A stretch of DNA of 64,000 nt from Ceratopteris richardii. Lineage: Eukaryota; Streptophyta; Polypodiopsida; Polypodiales; Pteridaceae. The notes under the pieces were generated by a model. That model searched no databases and had not been told where the DNA came from. It saw nothing but the letters and a program-made list of their open reading frames with translations. The DNA is taken from assembly GCA_020310875.1 (NCBI GenBank), contig CM035435.1, positions 65,553,836-65,617,835 of the forward strand, in the 5' to 3' direction. Shown here piece after piece: positions 1 through 10,646 of this stretch. How positions within the stretch are numbered: the first letter of the stretch is position 1; every line of letters begins with the position of its first letter. The position numbers and the translations under genes are program-made.

Positions 1-1
1 A

Positions 2-271
2 GATCTTGGACTTCATTCTTCAACACCTCATATTTTTGGTGACAACACAAGCTCACTACATCTAGCAGCTAATCCGGTATACCATGCTAGAACCAAGCAT
101 ATTGAAGTCCACTACCATTATGTAAGGGAGAAGCTAATGAGCAAGGATATTCAACTATCCTATGTCTCTACAGATATGCAATGTGCCAACATGTTGACTA
201 AAGCTCTTGATGGTACAAAATTAAGTAGATTCAAGTTGATGATTGGCTTGCAGGAAATCAAGGACAATTGA
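2..271 (+). CDS. Copia family-A pol, C-terminal RNase H end (partial)
   Basis: The frame is open from the window edge to TGA at 269-271 and gives the last ~89 residues of a Ty1/copia polyprotein. It shows the diagnostic RNase H tail: NPVYHARTKHIEVHYHYVRE, then a stretch ending in the NMLTKAL-type motif. The 5' part lies outside the window. It is followed by a polypurine tract and an LTR, as expected of a 3' end. The same family recurs at 60.06-64 kb, where the matching stretch is badly decayed; here it has no stop. Family assignment is secure; whether the whole element is intact cannot be seen. Confidence 0.9.
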   Translation, partial: DLGLHSSTPHIFGDNTSSLHLAANPVYHARTKHIEVHYHYVREKLMSKDIQLSYVSTDMQCANMLTKALDGTKLSRFKLMIGLQEIKDN

Positions 272-303
272 AGACTTATTTGAAGGTCAAGCATGTTAGG
301 CTT

Positions 304-313
304 GAGGGGGAGC
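304..313 (+). other. Polypurine tract of Copia-A
   Basis: GAGGGGGAGC lies directly before the LTR start TGTTGG at 314. This is the usual primer site for plus-strand DNA synthesis in an LTR retrotransposon. Confidence 0.8.
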
Positions 314-1356
314 TGTTGGTGCATTTTACCCAAGCCTACATGCTTGATATATTTGATATCATCCTCATTTGTAAGTCACATGAGTAGTCATGTGAACACC
401 TCTTGTAAAAGAGTTCATTTTTATCTCTTGTAATTGAAAAAAGAAAAACGAAAAGGATGGCTTACCTCATGCATGATGTAAAAGCAAATTCGTGGCTCTA
501 ACTACCTAAAACCACGAAATTTAGAGCTGAGGGAATCTCTCCTAACTTTGGGGATCACTTTTAGGTGGAGCCATTCGAATTCGAATTCAAAACTCCCTCC
601 AAGAATAGCTATAAAAAGAGCAAGAAGGAAGAGGCGATTAGCAAGCCTTGTACGTGACCACTTCATGTCATTTTGTAGAGATTGAAGAGCTTACTCCATA
701 GCTCTATCATTCTACTCCCATTATGCAAAGATTCATTGCCAATGTGGTTGTAATCATATGTGAATCTATACATTTATTATCATCTACTTCTCTGTTTTGT
801 TCTCTGCTATACTCACTCAGAGCAGTACCTTCAGAAGGTCATATCTCGAGTTCTACGGATTCATTTTCAGTGATTTAACTTGCGTTGGATAGCTCATACT
901 GTCTACTTTTACCCTTTAAATTTTCAAGGTCATTGGATTAATAGTTTTGAAGATATGTGCAATTTCCTGCTCACAGATCTATCTCTGCAGAGCCCCGAGA
1001 ATGGTGGGCATGTTCCAGAAATTGATAAATCTTGTTCTCAGTGCTCAGTCCATCATTTGAAGTGTTTTAACTGGGATTGGGAAGCTTGCTAAGTCTATTT
1101 GCTATGCCCAAAAGGAATTTTTCTAATTCCTACCAGGTTGAGAGCACTGTTTATTTTTTCCAGGAGATGTATGTCCAAAAATAGCAAGTTTTGGGAGCTA
1201 GTCATTTCGCAACTAGTCTGTCTTGACTTAAACTTTTGGGATACATGTTCCAAAGTACTTGGCTGATATTTTGGTGGATTTAGGAAGCTTAAGGGTCTAC
1301 TAATCAAATCTGAAGTCTCAGTTGGCTGGTGTGAAGCTGGTTGTAGCATCTTAACA
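314..1356 (+). repeat. Copia-A LTR (1,043 bp)
   Basis: The LTR runs from TGTTGG to TTAACA, so it has the TG...CA ends with a short TGTT/AACA inverted pair. A polypurine tract lies immediately upstream and a primer-binding site two bases after its end. It is therefore the 3' LTR of the element to the left and also the 5' LTR of the element to the right: one LTR shared by two internal regions, as unequal recombination produces. A TATA-like TATAAAAA lies at 610-617. The ~70-codon frame at 880-1092 is LTR sequence without recognisable homology. Confidence 0.88.
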
Positions 1357-1357
1357 G

Positions 1358-1369
1358 TGGTATCAGAGC
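1358..1369 (+). other. Primer-binding site, initiator tRNA-Met type
   Basis: TGGTATCAGAGC follows the LTR after one base. It is the complement of the 3' end of plant initiator tRNA-Met, the common Copia primer. It fixes the LTR end and the start of the internal region. Confidence 0.9.
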
Positions 1370-1382
1370 ATAGTCAAGCAAC

Positions 1383-3512
1383 ATGGGAGATGGATTTCCA
1401 TCAACAATTGACAAATTGGATCGAAACAACTACCCGGCATGGTCTCTAAGGATGGAGACTTACCTTCAAGGGAGGAATCTATATGGATTCATATCCGGAG
1501 ATGAAGCAATGCCAACCATGAGGAACAAAGGGCAACCATCACATGAAGAAGTGGAAGGACTTTCGAATTGGTGTTCGAAGGATGCACTTGCAAGGTCCTA
1601 TATTCTAAACTCAATCTTTGATTTTCTTTTACCTCATGTCAAGGGATGCAAGACATCAAGAGAGATCTGGAATGCACTTGCTTCTTTCTTCTCTTGCAAC
1701 ACTCGAGCAAGGAAGAACCAATTGTGGATGGAGTTCACAACAATGAAGAAAAGCCCGAAGCAAAATGTGACTGATTATGTCACAAAGATGAAGGAGATTT
1801 CCGACCAACTTGGAAGCATTGGAGAGGTAATTGAAGAGGAGCAAATCATTAGACAAATCATGAATGGAATCAAAGCAGACGACAAGTGGGAGTCATTCAC
1901 AACAGCCATGGATTTATACATGGATATGCATGTACCCGACCTCAACACACTCATGGGCCAACTCTTCACTCATGAAGCAAAGATTAGCAAAGGTGGTGAG
2001 TCCTCAAGAGGTAATCAAACTTTTGCCTTATATTCTGATAAAGCTAAGGTCAAGGACAAGTCAAAGAATAGGAAGAATGAAGATGAAGGTAGCTCTTTCC
2101 AAGCAAACTTTGCAGGTAGATGAAGAGCTAGAGGAAGAGGCAGAAGTGGAAAGCAAGGCAGGGGGAGATTCCAATCATCTCAACCTTGCAACATATGTGG
2201 CTTATCTAACCATACTATTGAATAATGTTTCAGGAACCCGAGAGGAAGAGGATTCAATAGAGGTGGCTATGGATCAAATAGAGGTAGATACAATGGAGGC
2301 TACAACAACAACTACTATAACAACAATTACAACAACAACAACAACTATCAAAGTGGCCATAGAGGAAGAAGAGATTACAATAACTATGCAGAGGACCAAA
2401 GTCAAGAAGATTCATTATTGATTATGAATCTATCAACGAAGAAGGGTAAGGATGATGATCACATATTTTACATTGATTCGGGATGCTCGAACCATGTAGT
2501 AGGAAATGTGGCTTTACTTTCTGATTTGGAAGATCCTCATAACAAGCATGAAGTGCAGACAAGAGATGACACAAAGCACTCAGTGGAGAAGATAGGTAAT
2601 GTGAAGACATCAGATGGGAATATGAACCTCTTAAGCAAAGTCTTGTATGTCCCTACAATTACCAAAAATTTAATAAGTGTTGGATAGATTGTTGAAAAAG
2701 GATTGCAGGTTAGATTCAATCGATTTGGAGCATATGTTGAAGACCCAAGGCAAGGCTTTTGAAGGATTGCCAAAGGAGAAAAGACAGGAAGGCTTTTCAC
2801 TTTTGAAGTGGAAGATACAAAGAACATAGCTTTGTTTAGCTATGGATCTCAAACTCTAACAGAGTTGGAGATATGGCACAAAAGGCTTGCTCACATTGGT
2901 GAGAGGACACTCAAACAGATTTGCAGGGACCAAAGTGTACTTGGTTTGCCTAATATCACAAGGCAACACATGATTTATAAGTGTGAAGCTTGTCAACTCG
3001 GCAAGGCTCATAGACAACCTTTCAATAAGAAAGGATATATGTATCAAAATCCTTTGGATCTAGTGCACACGGATGTGTGGGGTCCAAGTAAGGAGCCATC
3101 TTTATCAAGCTCAAGATATTATGTGTCTTTCATAGATGATTGTAGCAGGTGGACCATTCTGTTTTTCATGAAGCACAAGGATGAAGTGTTTAATTGCTTT
3201 AAGAAGTATATTGCTCTTGTTGAAAACCAAACAGGTAGGACTTTGAAACGACTCAGATCAGATGGTGGAGAAGAATACTTATCTTCTGAATTTGATGCCT
3301 TCTTGCATGAAAGAGGCATTAAAAGGGAAGTCACTACAAGGTATACACCCGAACTCAATGGTGTAGCAGAGAGGAGGAACAGAGCTATGGTCGAAGCAGC
3401 AAGGTCCATGCTCAACGAAAAGGGATTGCCAAACTACCTATGGGCAGAGGCTGTGTCTACAGCCATATATCTCATAAATAGACTTCCATCTAAGTCACTA
3501 GATGGAACCACA
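1383..3512 (+). pseudogene. Copia-A gag-pol, truncated in integrase
   Basis: One reading frame can be followed from ATG 1383 through Gag (KLDRNNYPAWSLRM, DUF4219/UBN2-type), a basic Gly/Asn-rich stretch with a zinc knuckle (2188-2228), protease (DSGCSNHV near 2478), the pre-integrase HHCC region (2869-3030) and integrase core (HTDVWGP, FIDD, SDGGEE, then NGVAERRNR carrying the catalytic Glu). Four in-frame stops break it, at 2121, 2223 (inside the zinc knuckle), 2685 and 2760; there is no frameshift. TGA 2121, TAG 2685 and TGA 2760 stand where Arg or Gln is expected, as from C-to-T change. The protein ends at SLDGTT, where an inverted LTR piece begins. Reverse transcriptase and RNase H are missing, so the copy is dead. 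Confidence 0.9.
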
Positions 3513-3665
3513 TCATGCATGAGGTACCATCCTTTTCCTTTTTTCTTTTTTCAAATACAAGAGATAAAAATGAACTCTTTTACAAGAGGTGTTCACATGA
3601 CTACACATGTGACTTACAAATGAGGATAATATCAAGCATGTAGGCTTGGGTAAAATGCACCAACA
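3513..3665 (-). repeat. Inverted fragment of the Copia-A LTR
   Basis: The reverse complement matches the first ~165 bp of the LTR at 314-478, from TGTTGGTGCATTTTACCC through the stretch around CTCATGCATGATG, with small indels. It sits directly after the integrase codons of the preceding element, in opposite orientation. The apparent C-terminal extension of integrase to 3623 is antisense LTR, not protein-coding sequence. Confidence 0.9.
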
Positions 3666-4303
3666 GCACTTAGTTCATCTATGATGTAATCCAAGCTTAT
3701 CCATAGACCTTGCACCCATTCACACAAGATTCTAACAAAATCAAGGTCTTATTGGCTCTCAAGTACTCAAAGACTTTTAGCCCTCCCATTTTGGGTCATT
3801 TGGCACTCAATGAAATTTGTATTATTGTTTTGGCATATCAAACCTCACTTCAAGAGTACCAACCTTTAGCAGCACTTAGTATTCTTCCAAGGGTACTATG
3901 AAATTTCTCAAAGGGTGGATCCAACCCTTAATTTCTCCACCATCATTTGGCACTAAGTTCCCTTCTTGTAATTTCCAACTATAAGAAAAGGATCTTGTGT
4001 GTGTCTCTTGGGAGGCTACTCTAAGCCCCCAAGTGTGGCTTTCTTTGTGTTCAACGGGCTAATCTAAGCCCTCTCCTCTCGCATCAACTCATCTCAGTGT
4101 TTCTGCAAGTGTAAGGCTATTTCAAGCTCCCCCCCCCTCCCCAAGGATTTCTAGTGTGGTGCCAAGTCTTTCAATCTCTTTTCCAAGTTTGCAATTATTT
4201 CAAGTATTTTCTTAGCACTCAAGTGTCTTTGAAAGTGTTTTTAAACACTTGACACTTCCTCTTGCAAAGCACAAACTCAATTCAAGTACACTCAAACATT
4301 GTA
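3666..4303 (+). other. Non-coding leader, probable remnant 5' LTR of the next Copia element
   Basis: No gene was recognised. The stretch is pyrimidine-rich with a C-run near 4130-4140 and leads straight into the Gag start at 4304. By position it should be the 5' LTR and leader of the Copia element at 4304-8216. I found no clear tRNA primer site and could not match it to sequence after 8216, where the 3' LTR is cut off by another insertion. Confidence 0.4.
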
Positions 4304-7300
4304 ATGTCAAAGAGTGAAGCTAGCACCTCATCTATGGCTATTTTTTTACCTTCATTCACACCCATATTCATGCCCAAGGATGAAAGATTAAATGGGCAAA
4401 ACTATAGCCTTTGGATAGATGTAATGAGAGCATATCAGTACACCATTCTCCTTCATGATGTAGTAGACAAGTCTGAACCAGAACCCAATAAGGCCAACAA
4501 CCTAGAATCTTGGCATATTTGGAATGTTAAAGATAAAAGGGCATTAGGCCAACTTTTAGTTGTCTGTGATGAACTGACCAAAGGGCACATCATGGCATGT
4601 AAAACATCAAAGGAAGCATGGGATACTTTAGTGACCTTATACGAAGATAAAACACCCTCGAAGATCTATGCTTTAGAAGCAGAATTCCACAACTTAACTA
4701 TTTGATTGCAAGATACAATAAAAAAAGTCATAGATCAGTTTGAAGACTACCAACGAAAGTTAGCCCTTTGCAGCTGGTAGATTTCTAGTGAAGATATGGC
4801 CATTAGGCTACTTAACAAACTACCTAGGCAGTATGAGACCTTTGTAACAACCTTGTAAAATGGAGGGCAAGTCCACACTTGGGAAGAAGTTAGTCGTCTT
4901 TTGCTCCTCCATGACTCGCGAGTGAAGTCAACCTCCTCCCAAGAGACTGCAATGAAAGCCAAAAAACCTTTTAACAAAGGTAAAAACCCTAGTCATCATA
5001 CAAGCAATGGACACAAGCCAGGATCAACTAGTTCCTCCAAGAAGTATAGTTGCAACTTTTGTGGAAAAACAATTTATTTAGAGAAATTCTGATATAAGAA
5101 GAAACAGACCTCGAAGGTTTCTAGTTCCAAGCATTCGTCCAAACCTTCGCGACATAGGACACATTTCTCTAGCGCAAAACTCTTTATCTCTACCGAGACA
5201 AATGCTCTAGTTACATCTAGCTCCCCACACGAATGGATCTTTGACAGTGGAGAGACCTTGCATATGTGTAAAGATAAAGATTCTTTTCAAGAACTTGAAG
5301 AGCACACATGTGAAGTATGCCTTGGAAATAACAAAAATCTACCTATAGAAGGGAAGGGCAAAGTGCAGATCACCAATGCTCAAGGGGAATGCAAATCAAT
5401 TTCAAATGTGTTATTTGTTCCCAATTTATGCATGAACTTGCTATCAATAAAAGCAATTACGGATCATAACAAACAGGTGCTGTTTGATAACACCTCTATC
5501 AAAGTCATTGATCTTCATACAAAAGACATAATTGCCCAAGGCGTCGAAGAGAAAGGCTTATATAAATTATCTTGTTTTTTATCCAAGGGTTCATTATCAA
5601 GTTTGTGGCACAAAATATATGGCCACACCTCCTACTTACCAAGAATTGCTTCATCATAGATAGTGCAAGGCTTGCTCAAGCTTGGGCAACTCAATGACGT
5701 CTACCAGGCTTGCACTCAAGGCAAGCAACATAGGGCCCCAGTTCCAAAAGAAGCATCAACAAGAGCTAGGAACCCTTTAACCCTTATCCACATGGACCTT
5801 TGTGGACCAATGAACACCCCATCTCTGAGTGGATCACTCTACTTCTTTCTTTTAGTAGATGACCACTCTCGCTACATTTGGGTGTATTTCTTGAAATCAA
5901 AGGTAGACACTTTTACTAAGTTTCGTGAATGGATCACCCAAGTAGAAAATGAAGCTTCCAAGTCTGTTGAGACCATCTGATCAGATGGAGGTGGAGAATT
6001 CATAAATCATGATTTTGACAACTTCCTCAAACAAAAAGGGAACAAACATCAAGTTACTCAACCGCATACTTCATCCTAAAATGGAGTAGTTGAGAGGAAG
6101 ATCCACAATGTGATGGAAATGGTGAGAATTATGCTTCATAACAAAAACTTACCCTAAAAGTTTTGGGCAAAAGCAGTCCATATTGTTGTTCACATACTTA
6201 ATCGTGGCTTCACCATTGTGTTACAAAACAAACACCATTTGAAAAATACTATGGAAGAAAGCCTAATGTGCATTACTTTCGAGTATTCGATAGTGAAGCA
6301 TTTGTCCATGTGCCAAAAGAAGATTACAACAAGTTGCAATCCAAGTCTAAGAAGCATATCTTCATAGGGTATAGTGAGCAATCAAAATCATATCGCTTAT
6401 ACGATCTCGAGAACCACTCCATCACAATTTCAAAAGATGCTATCTTTACTGAAGACTCAAGATGCTCAACCAAAGATCCAAACACAAGTCTTAGTCCCCC
6501 CATCTCCACTTCAAAGGGGGACACACTCTTTTCAAAGCAAACGTAAGAAGCAAGTACTTCATGTCAACCAAGAAGATCTCAAATACTTATTGACAAGAGA
6601 TAGCGAGAACAAAGTCATTATGTCAATTATGCCTTGATGTATCAAATTCAACAAATCCTAGAACCTTCGAATTACAAAGAAGCTCAAGGACAACCTGAGC
6701 GGGAAGAAGCTATGCAAGTAGAAATGGATGCAATAGAAAAGAACAAGACTTGGACTCTTGTACCTAAGCCCACAAATCATCAAGTCATAGGAGTTAAGTG
6801 GCTTTATAAAGTTAGGTACAAGTCAGATGGCACATTAGACAAGTACAAAGCAAGGTTGGTGGTAGCTACGGGATACAAACAACAACATGGCATTGACTAT
6901 GAAGAAACCTTTGCTCCTACTATAAGATTCACAACCATAAGAATCATCTTAGCACTAAGTGCTCACTTAAGTGGCCCATTTACTAGCTAGACATCAAAAG
7001 TTCATTCCTCAATGGAGATATTCAAGAAGAAGTATACGTTGAACAACCTAAAGGATTCAAGATCAAAGGAAAGGAAGACCAAGTATACAAACTTCACAAA
7101 GCACTTTATGGACTCAAGCAAGCTCCCAGGGCCTGGTCTGAAAAGATTCACAACTTCTTTGAAGATAAGGGATTTCATATAAGCAATGTTGATGCTAACC
7201 TCTACATCTATCAAAAGGAGTCCTTAGTTGCCCTCATCATCCTCTATGTCAATGACTTGATCTTGATAGGCTCAAATGAACAACACATCCAATTCATCAT

Positions 7301-8216
7301 CATATAGCTTCACCTTGAGTATTCTATGATAGATCTTTGCCTACTTCACTACTTCTTAAGTATGGAAGTTTGGCAAACCAAAGAAGGCATATTCCTATCA
7401 TAGAGGAAGTACTTATATGATCTACTTTCCAAATATAACATGGAAAATTGTCGCTCAGTTTCTACACCACTTGATCCCAACATCAAGCTCACACTGAAGG
7501 ATACATCATCACTTGTAGATGTGCATACCTATAGATAGCTTGTTGGCTCTCTACTTTATCAAGCCAACACTAGAGCAGATATTGCATATGCACTTGGTAT
7601 ATTCAGTCAGTTTACACATCAACCTCGTCAAACACATTGCGATGTTGCTTAGAGACTACTTAGCTACCTTGCCCTCACCCGACATCATGGTCTTTGGTAT
7701 AGAGGGGGCATCACACTCACCGGATATTCAAATTTAGATTGGGTTGGTGATCCTGATTCTCGACGGTCTACTTCTGGGTACATATTCTTGCTTGGCTCAC
7801 GACCTATCTCTTGGGCAAGTAAGAAGTAGCCTATAGGGGCTCTATCATCCATCGAGGCTGAGTACCAAGCATCTAGCTTTGCAGCATGTGAGGCCATCTG
7901 GCTTCGATGTTTATTATCTAACATTGGTGTTTTGTAGATTACTCCAACACGCATCCGTACAGATAGCCAGTTAGCCTTGGCCATCACCAAGAATCTAGTG
8001 TTCCATGCTCGAACAAAGCACATTGAGATCCAATACCATTTCATCCGCGAAAAGCTCGTATCTCAAGAGATTACTCTAGAGCAGTGTACCTCTCAGGAGA
8101 ACATGGTGAACATGTTCACAAAGGCTCTACCTCCCGTTCCACTTCAGCACTTGGTGGACCTCTGCAACATTCATCCACTCCAAAATGGAGATGTAGAGGG
8201 AGTATTGATGACATGA
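4304..8216 (+). pseudogene. Copia element of a second family, gag-pol remnant
   Basis: From ATG 4304 the order is Gag (ERLNGQNYSLWIDVMRAYQY), zinc knuckle (YSCNFCGKT near 5050, later residues altered), protease (IFDSGETLHMC near 5232, Ala-Thr replaced), pre-integrase, integrase (LIHMDLCGP, LVDDHSRY, SDGGGEF at 5980), reverse transcriptase (6640-7300) and RNase H ending at LVDLCNIHPLQ. It needs at least three frame changes and has more than ten in-frame stops, several at Trp, Gln or Arg positions. The polymerase motif reads YVND instead of YVDD (near 7248). The end is followed by ~50 bp and then another family's LTR, so its own 3' LTR is mostly lost. Confidence 0.88.
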
Positions 8217-8266
8217 TTGCTCCTACTTCATCCACATTTGTATCCGCATGAGCGCATCTCCATTTT

Positions 8267-8493
8267 TGTTGGAGTTAGATGTCTTCAAAAGCACGTGAAC
8301 AACACAAGGAAGAAGAAGAAGCTTTGAGCACAACACACAATACTGAATGTATTACCACTAGAATGTACAAAGATAAGTAGCCCGTTAGGGCAATAGGCAT
8401 ATATAAAAGGGGGGGGGGGACCTCCTAAAGAGGGAAAAAGTGCCCCGAGGGTCCTAGTGTGTTCACACACATCACTACCAAAATATATCAACA
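8267..8493 (-). repeat. Copia-B LTR (3' LTR of a minus-strand fragment)
   Basis: The reverse complement starts TGTTGATATATTTTGG and ends CTCCAACA, and it matches the other Copia-B LTRs at 9702, 27299, 47093, 49671, 54066 and 59549. Length 227 bp against 215-232 bp for the others. It includes the family's T-rich and CTTCTTCTTC stretches and a G-run expanded to nine. Confidence 0.9.
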
Positions 8494-8757
8494 AATCCCC
8501 CTTGGGAGGGATGCGGTGAACAAGCAGCTGGCACTCATGTATAAGGAAGTGCCAAGCTATGTGGAATCAATCCACAAAAGGAAGTAAGACTAAAGCTTTG
8601 CGGAGAGGTTCAAACTTCTCCCTTAGCAGTGCCTTTGTGAAAAGGTCTGCAATGTTCTCCTGCGTGGGCATATATGCCAAGCTGATCTCTCCAGCACAGA
8701 ACCTCTCCCTGACATAATGATTGTTCAAGGCAAAGGATCAAGCATAGGATCTCATCA
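8494..8757 (-). pseudogene. Copia-B pol 3' end fragment
   Basis: The reverse complement matches the 3' end of Copia-B pol and the leader to the LTR (compare 27040-27298), including the LAYMPTQENIADLFTKAL-type tail. It stops being recognisable at about 8757. With the LTR at 8267-8493 this is a ~490-bp 3' fragment of a minus-strand copy whose rest is gone. Confidence 0.85.
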
Positions 8758-9090
8758 TGGACGTAAAGGAAGCACATAGGATTACTTCATAAGCCCAACA
8801 GTGATATTTATCACTAGAACAATGTAATATATGTACACACATCTGATTATCAATTCGAGGAGTCCTTGAACTTGAGGAGTCTAAGTAGAAAGCTCATACC
8901 AATAATTTTTGGAAGCCGTTAGGTACCTCAAATTAGATGTAGAACCTATTTTTTAACTATGTCGGTCACTATATGTGAAACCGGCCAAAACTAGACAAAA
9001 ACTATAAATAGAGCTAGAGAGCTCATTTTGTGGTTGTTGTTAAGCTTATGAACTAGGAATAGAAGAGCTATTGTAATTACTCGATGATGA
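8758..9090 (+). repeat. Gypsy-C LTR remnant
   Basis: No coding capacity was recognised. From 8968 the sequence (TGAAACCGGCCAAAACTA, then a TATA-like CTATAAATAG at 9001-9010, then AGAGAGCTCATTTT) matches 34513-34575, which follows the second Gypsy-C copy. I infer that both are LTR pieces of the same gypsy family. The sequence before 8968 is probably its upstream (U3) part, with no second copy here to confirm it. Confidence 0.6.
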
Positions 9091-9701
9091 ATATGAGTAT
9101 GAGTTCTTTTTGGAAGGACAAGGGAAACAAGTTCAAGAACCTAATATGCCTAGAGGAAAATTTGTGCTAACGAGAGTGCTAACTCCTAAGTGGATGCCCC
9201 AGGACAATAGGAACATAGAACTGTTTTGGAATAAAGAAACCGATGAAGCATTTTGGAGATATAGGCCAGAGCACCCAACTGTTGTAGAAGCAACCATGAT
9301 TTATGAGTTGAAGGACCCAGAGGTCCAAGGGAAATAGTATACTTAGATGACACTTAAAAAAGGGTGTATAAGGTCACAGAACATGGTCATCATGCATATA
9401 CGTGGGGAGGAGAATTAGTTTTTCCACTAATGAGATCACATGTATCTAAGGAGAATTTGGGTATTGGCACATCTCAAGGACATAGAGAAAAGAACAAGGA
9501 AGGACCGGAGAGTAGTTTCATCCATCACACAGGAAGGGAAAGGGCCCCTATAGAAAGTGCGCGGGCTGAAAGAGAACAAACTAGGGATCATAGAGCTCAT
9601 AGGGGTGGGGACGATTTTCGCCTACCTAGACTCAGAGACCATCCTAGAACTTTGAGGCCTACTCAACTAGTGAAGCCTATGAAGAATTTCTTTGACAAAT
9701 C
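9091..9701 (+). pseudogene. Gypsy-C gag, 5' part of copy 1
   Basis: The translation (PRGKFVLTRVLTPKWMPQDN, then LRPTQLVKPMKNFFDKS) parallels the second copy at 29900-30470 (PRGKSILTRVITLEWIPQDN). It begins abruptly after the LTR-like stretch, so the start of gag is deleted, and it contains stops and a frame change near 9337. It is cut at 9701 inside the capsid-like domain by the Copia-B insertion; the next codons resume at 27534 with GDPYEHVVKFKQVL, the usual retrotrans_gag motif. Confidence 0.85.
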
Positions 9702-9916
9702 TGTTGATATATTTAGGTAGTGATGTGTGTGAACACACTAGGACCGTCGGGGCACTTTTTTCCCTCTTTAGGAGGTTTCTTTCCCCCGGCTTGTATATAC
9801 GCCTATTGCCCTAATGGGCTACTTATCTTTTTACATTCTCTAGTAATACATTCAGTATTGTGTGTTGTGCTCCAAGCTTCTTCTTCTTCCTTGTGCGTAG
9901 ACGTCTAACTCCAACA
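9702..9916 (+). repeat. Copia-B 5' LTR
   Basis: 215 bp, TG...CA, near-identical to the 3' LTR at 27299-27528. By eye there are 4-5 substitutions and a ~15-bp gap just before the end (absent here, present in the 3' LTR). A TATA-like TATATAC lies near 9797. Confidence 0.93.
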
Positions 9917-9918
9917 AT

Positions 9919-9930
9919 TGGTATCAGAGC
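9919..9930 (+). other. Copia-B primer-binding site
   Basis: TGGTATCAGAGC, complementary to the initiator tRNA-Met 3' end, two bases after the LTR. Confidence 0.9.
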
Positions 9931-10272
9931 AGGTCGTCTCTTCATCTAGGGCGCCGTCGACACTCCTCCGTTTGCAGTCTCAAAATCGCATGAATTTTGG
10001 TGAGCATACTCAGTGTGTTTCTAAGATCAAAACAGCTTTGTTCTATGGTGTTGAAATCACGATCTGAGCTCGTTTCGACCTCCAAACGCACTATCGTAGC
10101 GCTTGTGCAGGCTATTTTGTCTTTTTGTGCCAAAGGTATATACCAATTTCTGTTCGCCAGTTTAAGCATCTCGAAGTCTGCTACAGGTCTAGCAGAACTC
10201 ATATGGGTAGTTCTGTTCAACTTTTTTGAGATACAGTCAAATTTCTGCATCAAGGTATTTTAGTCACCGGCC

Positions 10273-10646
10273 ATGGCTGAAAGCAATGATGTATTCTGTA
10301 TGTTGGCTGTTGAGGATAAGTTGGATGGTACCAACTACCCATTATGGGCTTACATGATGCGACATGTATAGGTTGCAAAAGGATTGTGGAACATTGTGTA
10401 GGGTGTTGAAAGACGTCCTGTTACACCTGTAACAACAAGTACTGCAAATACAAGTGCTGGAGCTGATGAAGATGGTGTCGAAGATGATATTGTGCAGATT
10501 CCTATTCGTGCTGTTGTTTCTGCTGCATCTACTGCAGAGCAGATTCGTTGGGATGGCAGAGATGCCCAAGCACATGCATTGATAGCTTTGTCTGTCAAAC
10601 GTGCCATTATTCCTCACATTCGCTCTTGCAGAACAGCTAAGGATGC
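10273..10646 (+). pseudogene. Copia-B gag, 5' part, split by insertion
   Basis: ATG 10273 starts MAESNDVFCMLAVEDKLDG, then NYPLWAYMM, a typical Copia Gag N-terminus. The start matches the minus-strand copies at 46.7 and 59.2 kb. In-frame TAG codons lie at 10369 and 10399; the sister copies have Leu and Gln there. The frame reaches ...SCRTAKDA and is broken by the gypsy LTR at 10647; Gag resumes at 23433 with ARDTLTTLYQ. Its middle is an Ala/Thr-rich, acidic linker. Confidence 0.9.

Noticed and set aside
880..1349. Small genes inside the Copia-A LTR
   Set aside because: Short frames in LTR sequence with no domains; the diverged LTR at 60-61 kb does not keep them open.
2121..2762. Stops repaired by U-to-C RNA editing, as in fern organelles
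   Set aside because: That editing acts on organellar transcripts; these are nuclear retrotransposons, and C-to-T decay is enough to explain the stops.
3516..3623. Novel C-terminal domain on the Copia-A integrase
   Set aside because: The extra residues are an antisense LTR fragment.
10342..10617. Antisense Cys-rich frames over Copia-B gag
   Set aside because: Shadow frames of Gag; the same shadow appears opposite the sister copy at 58861-59082.
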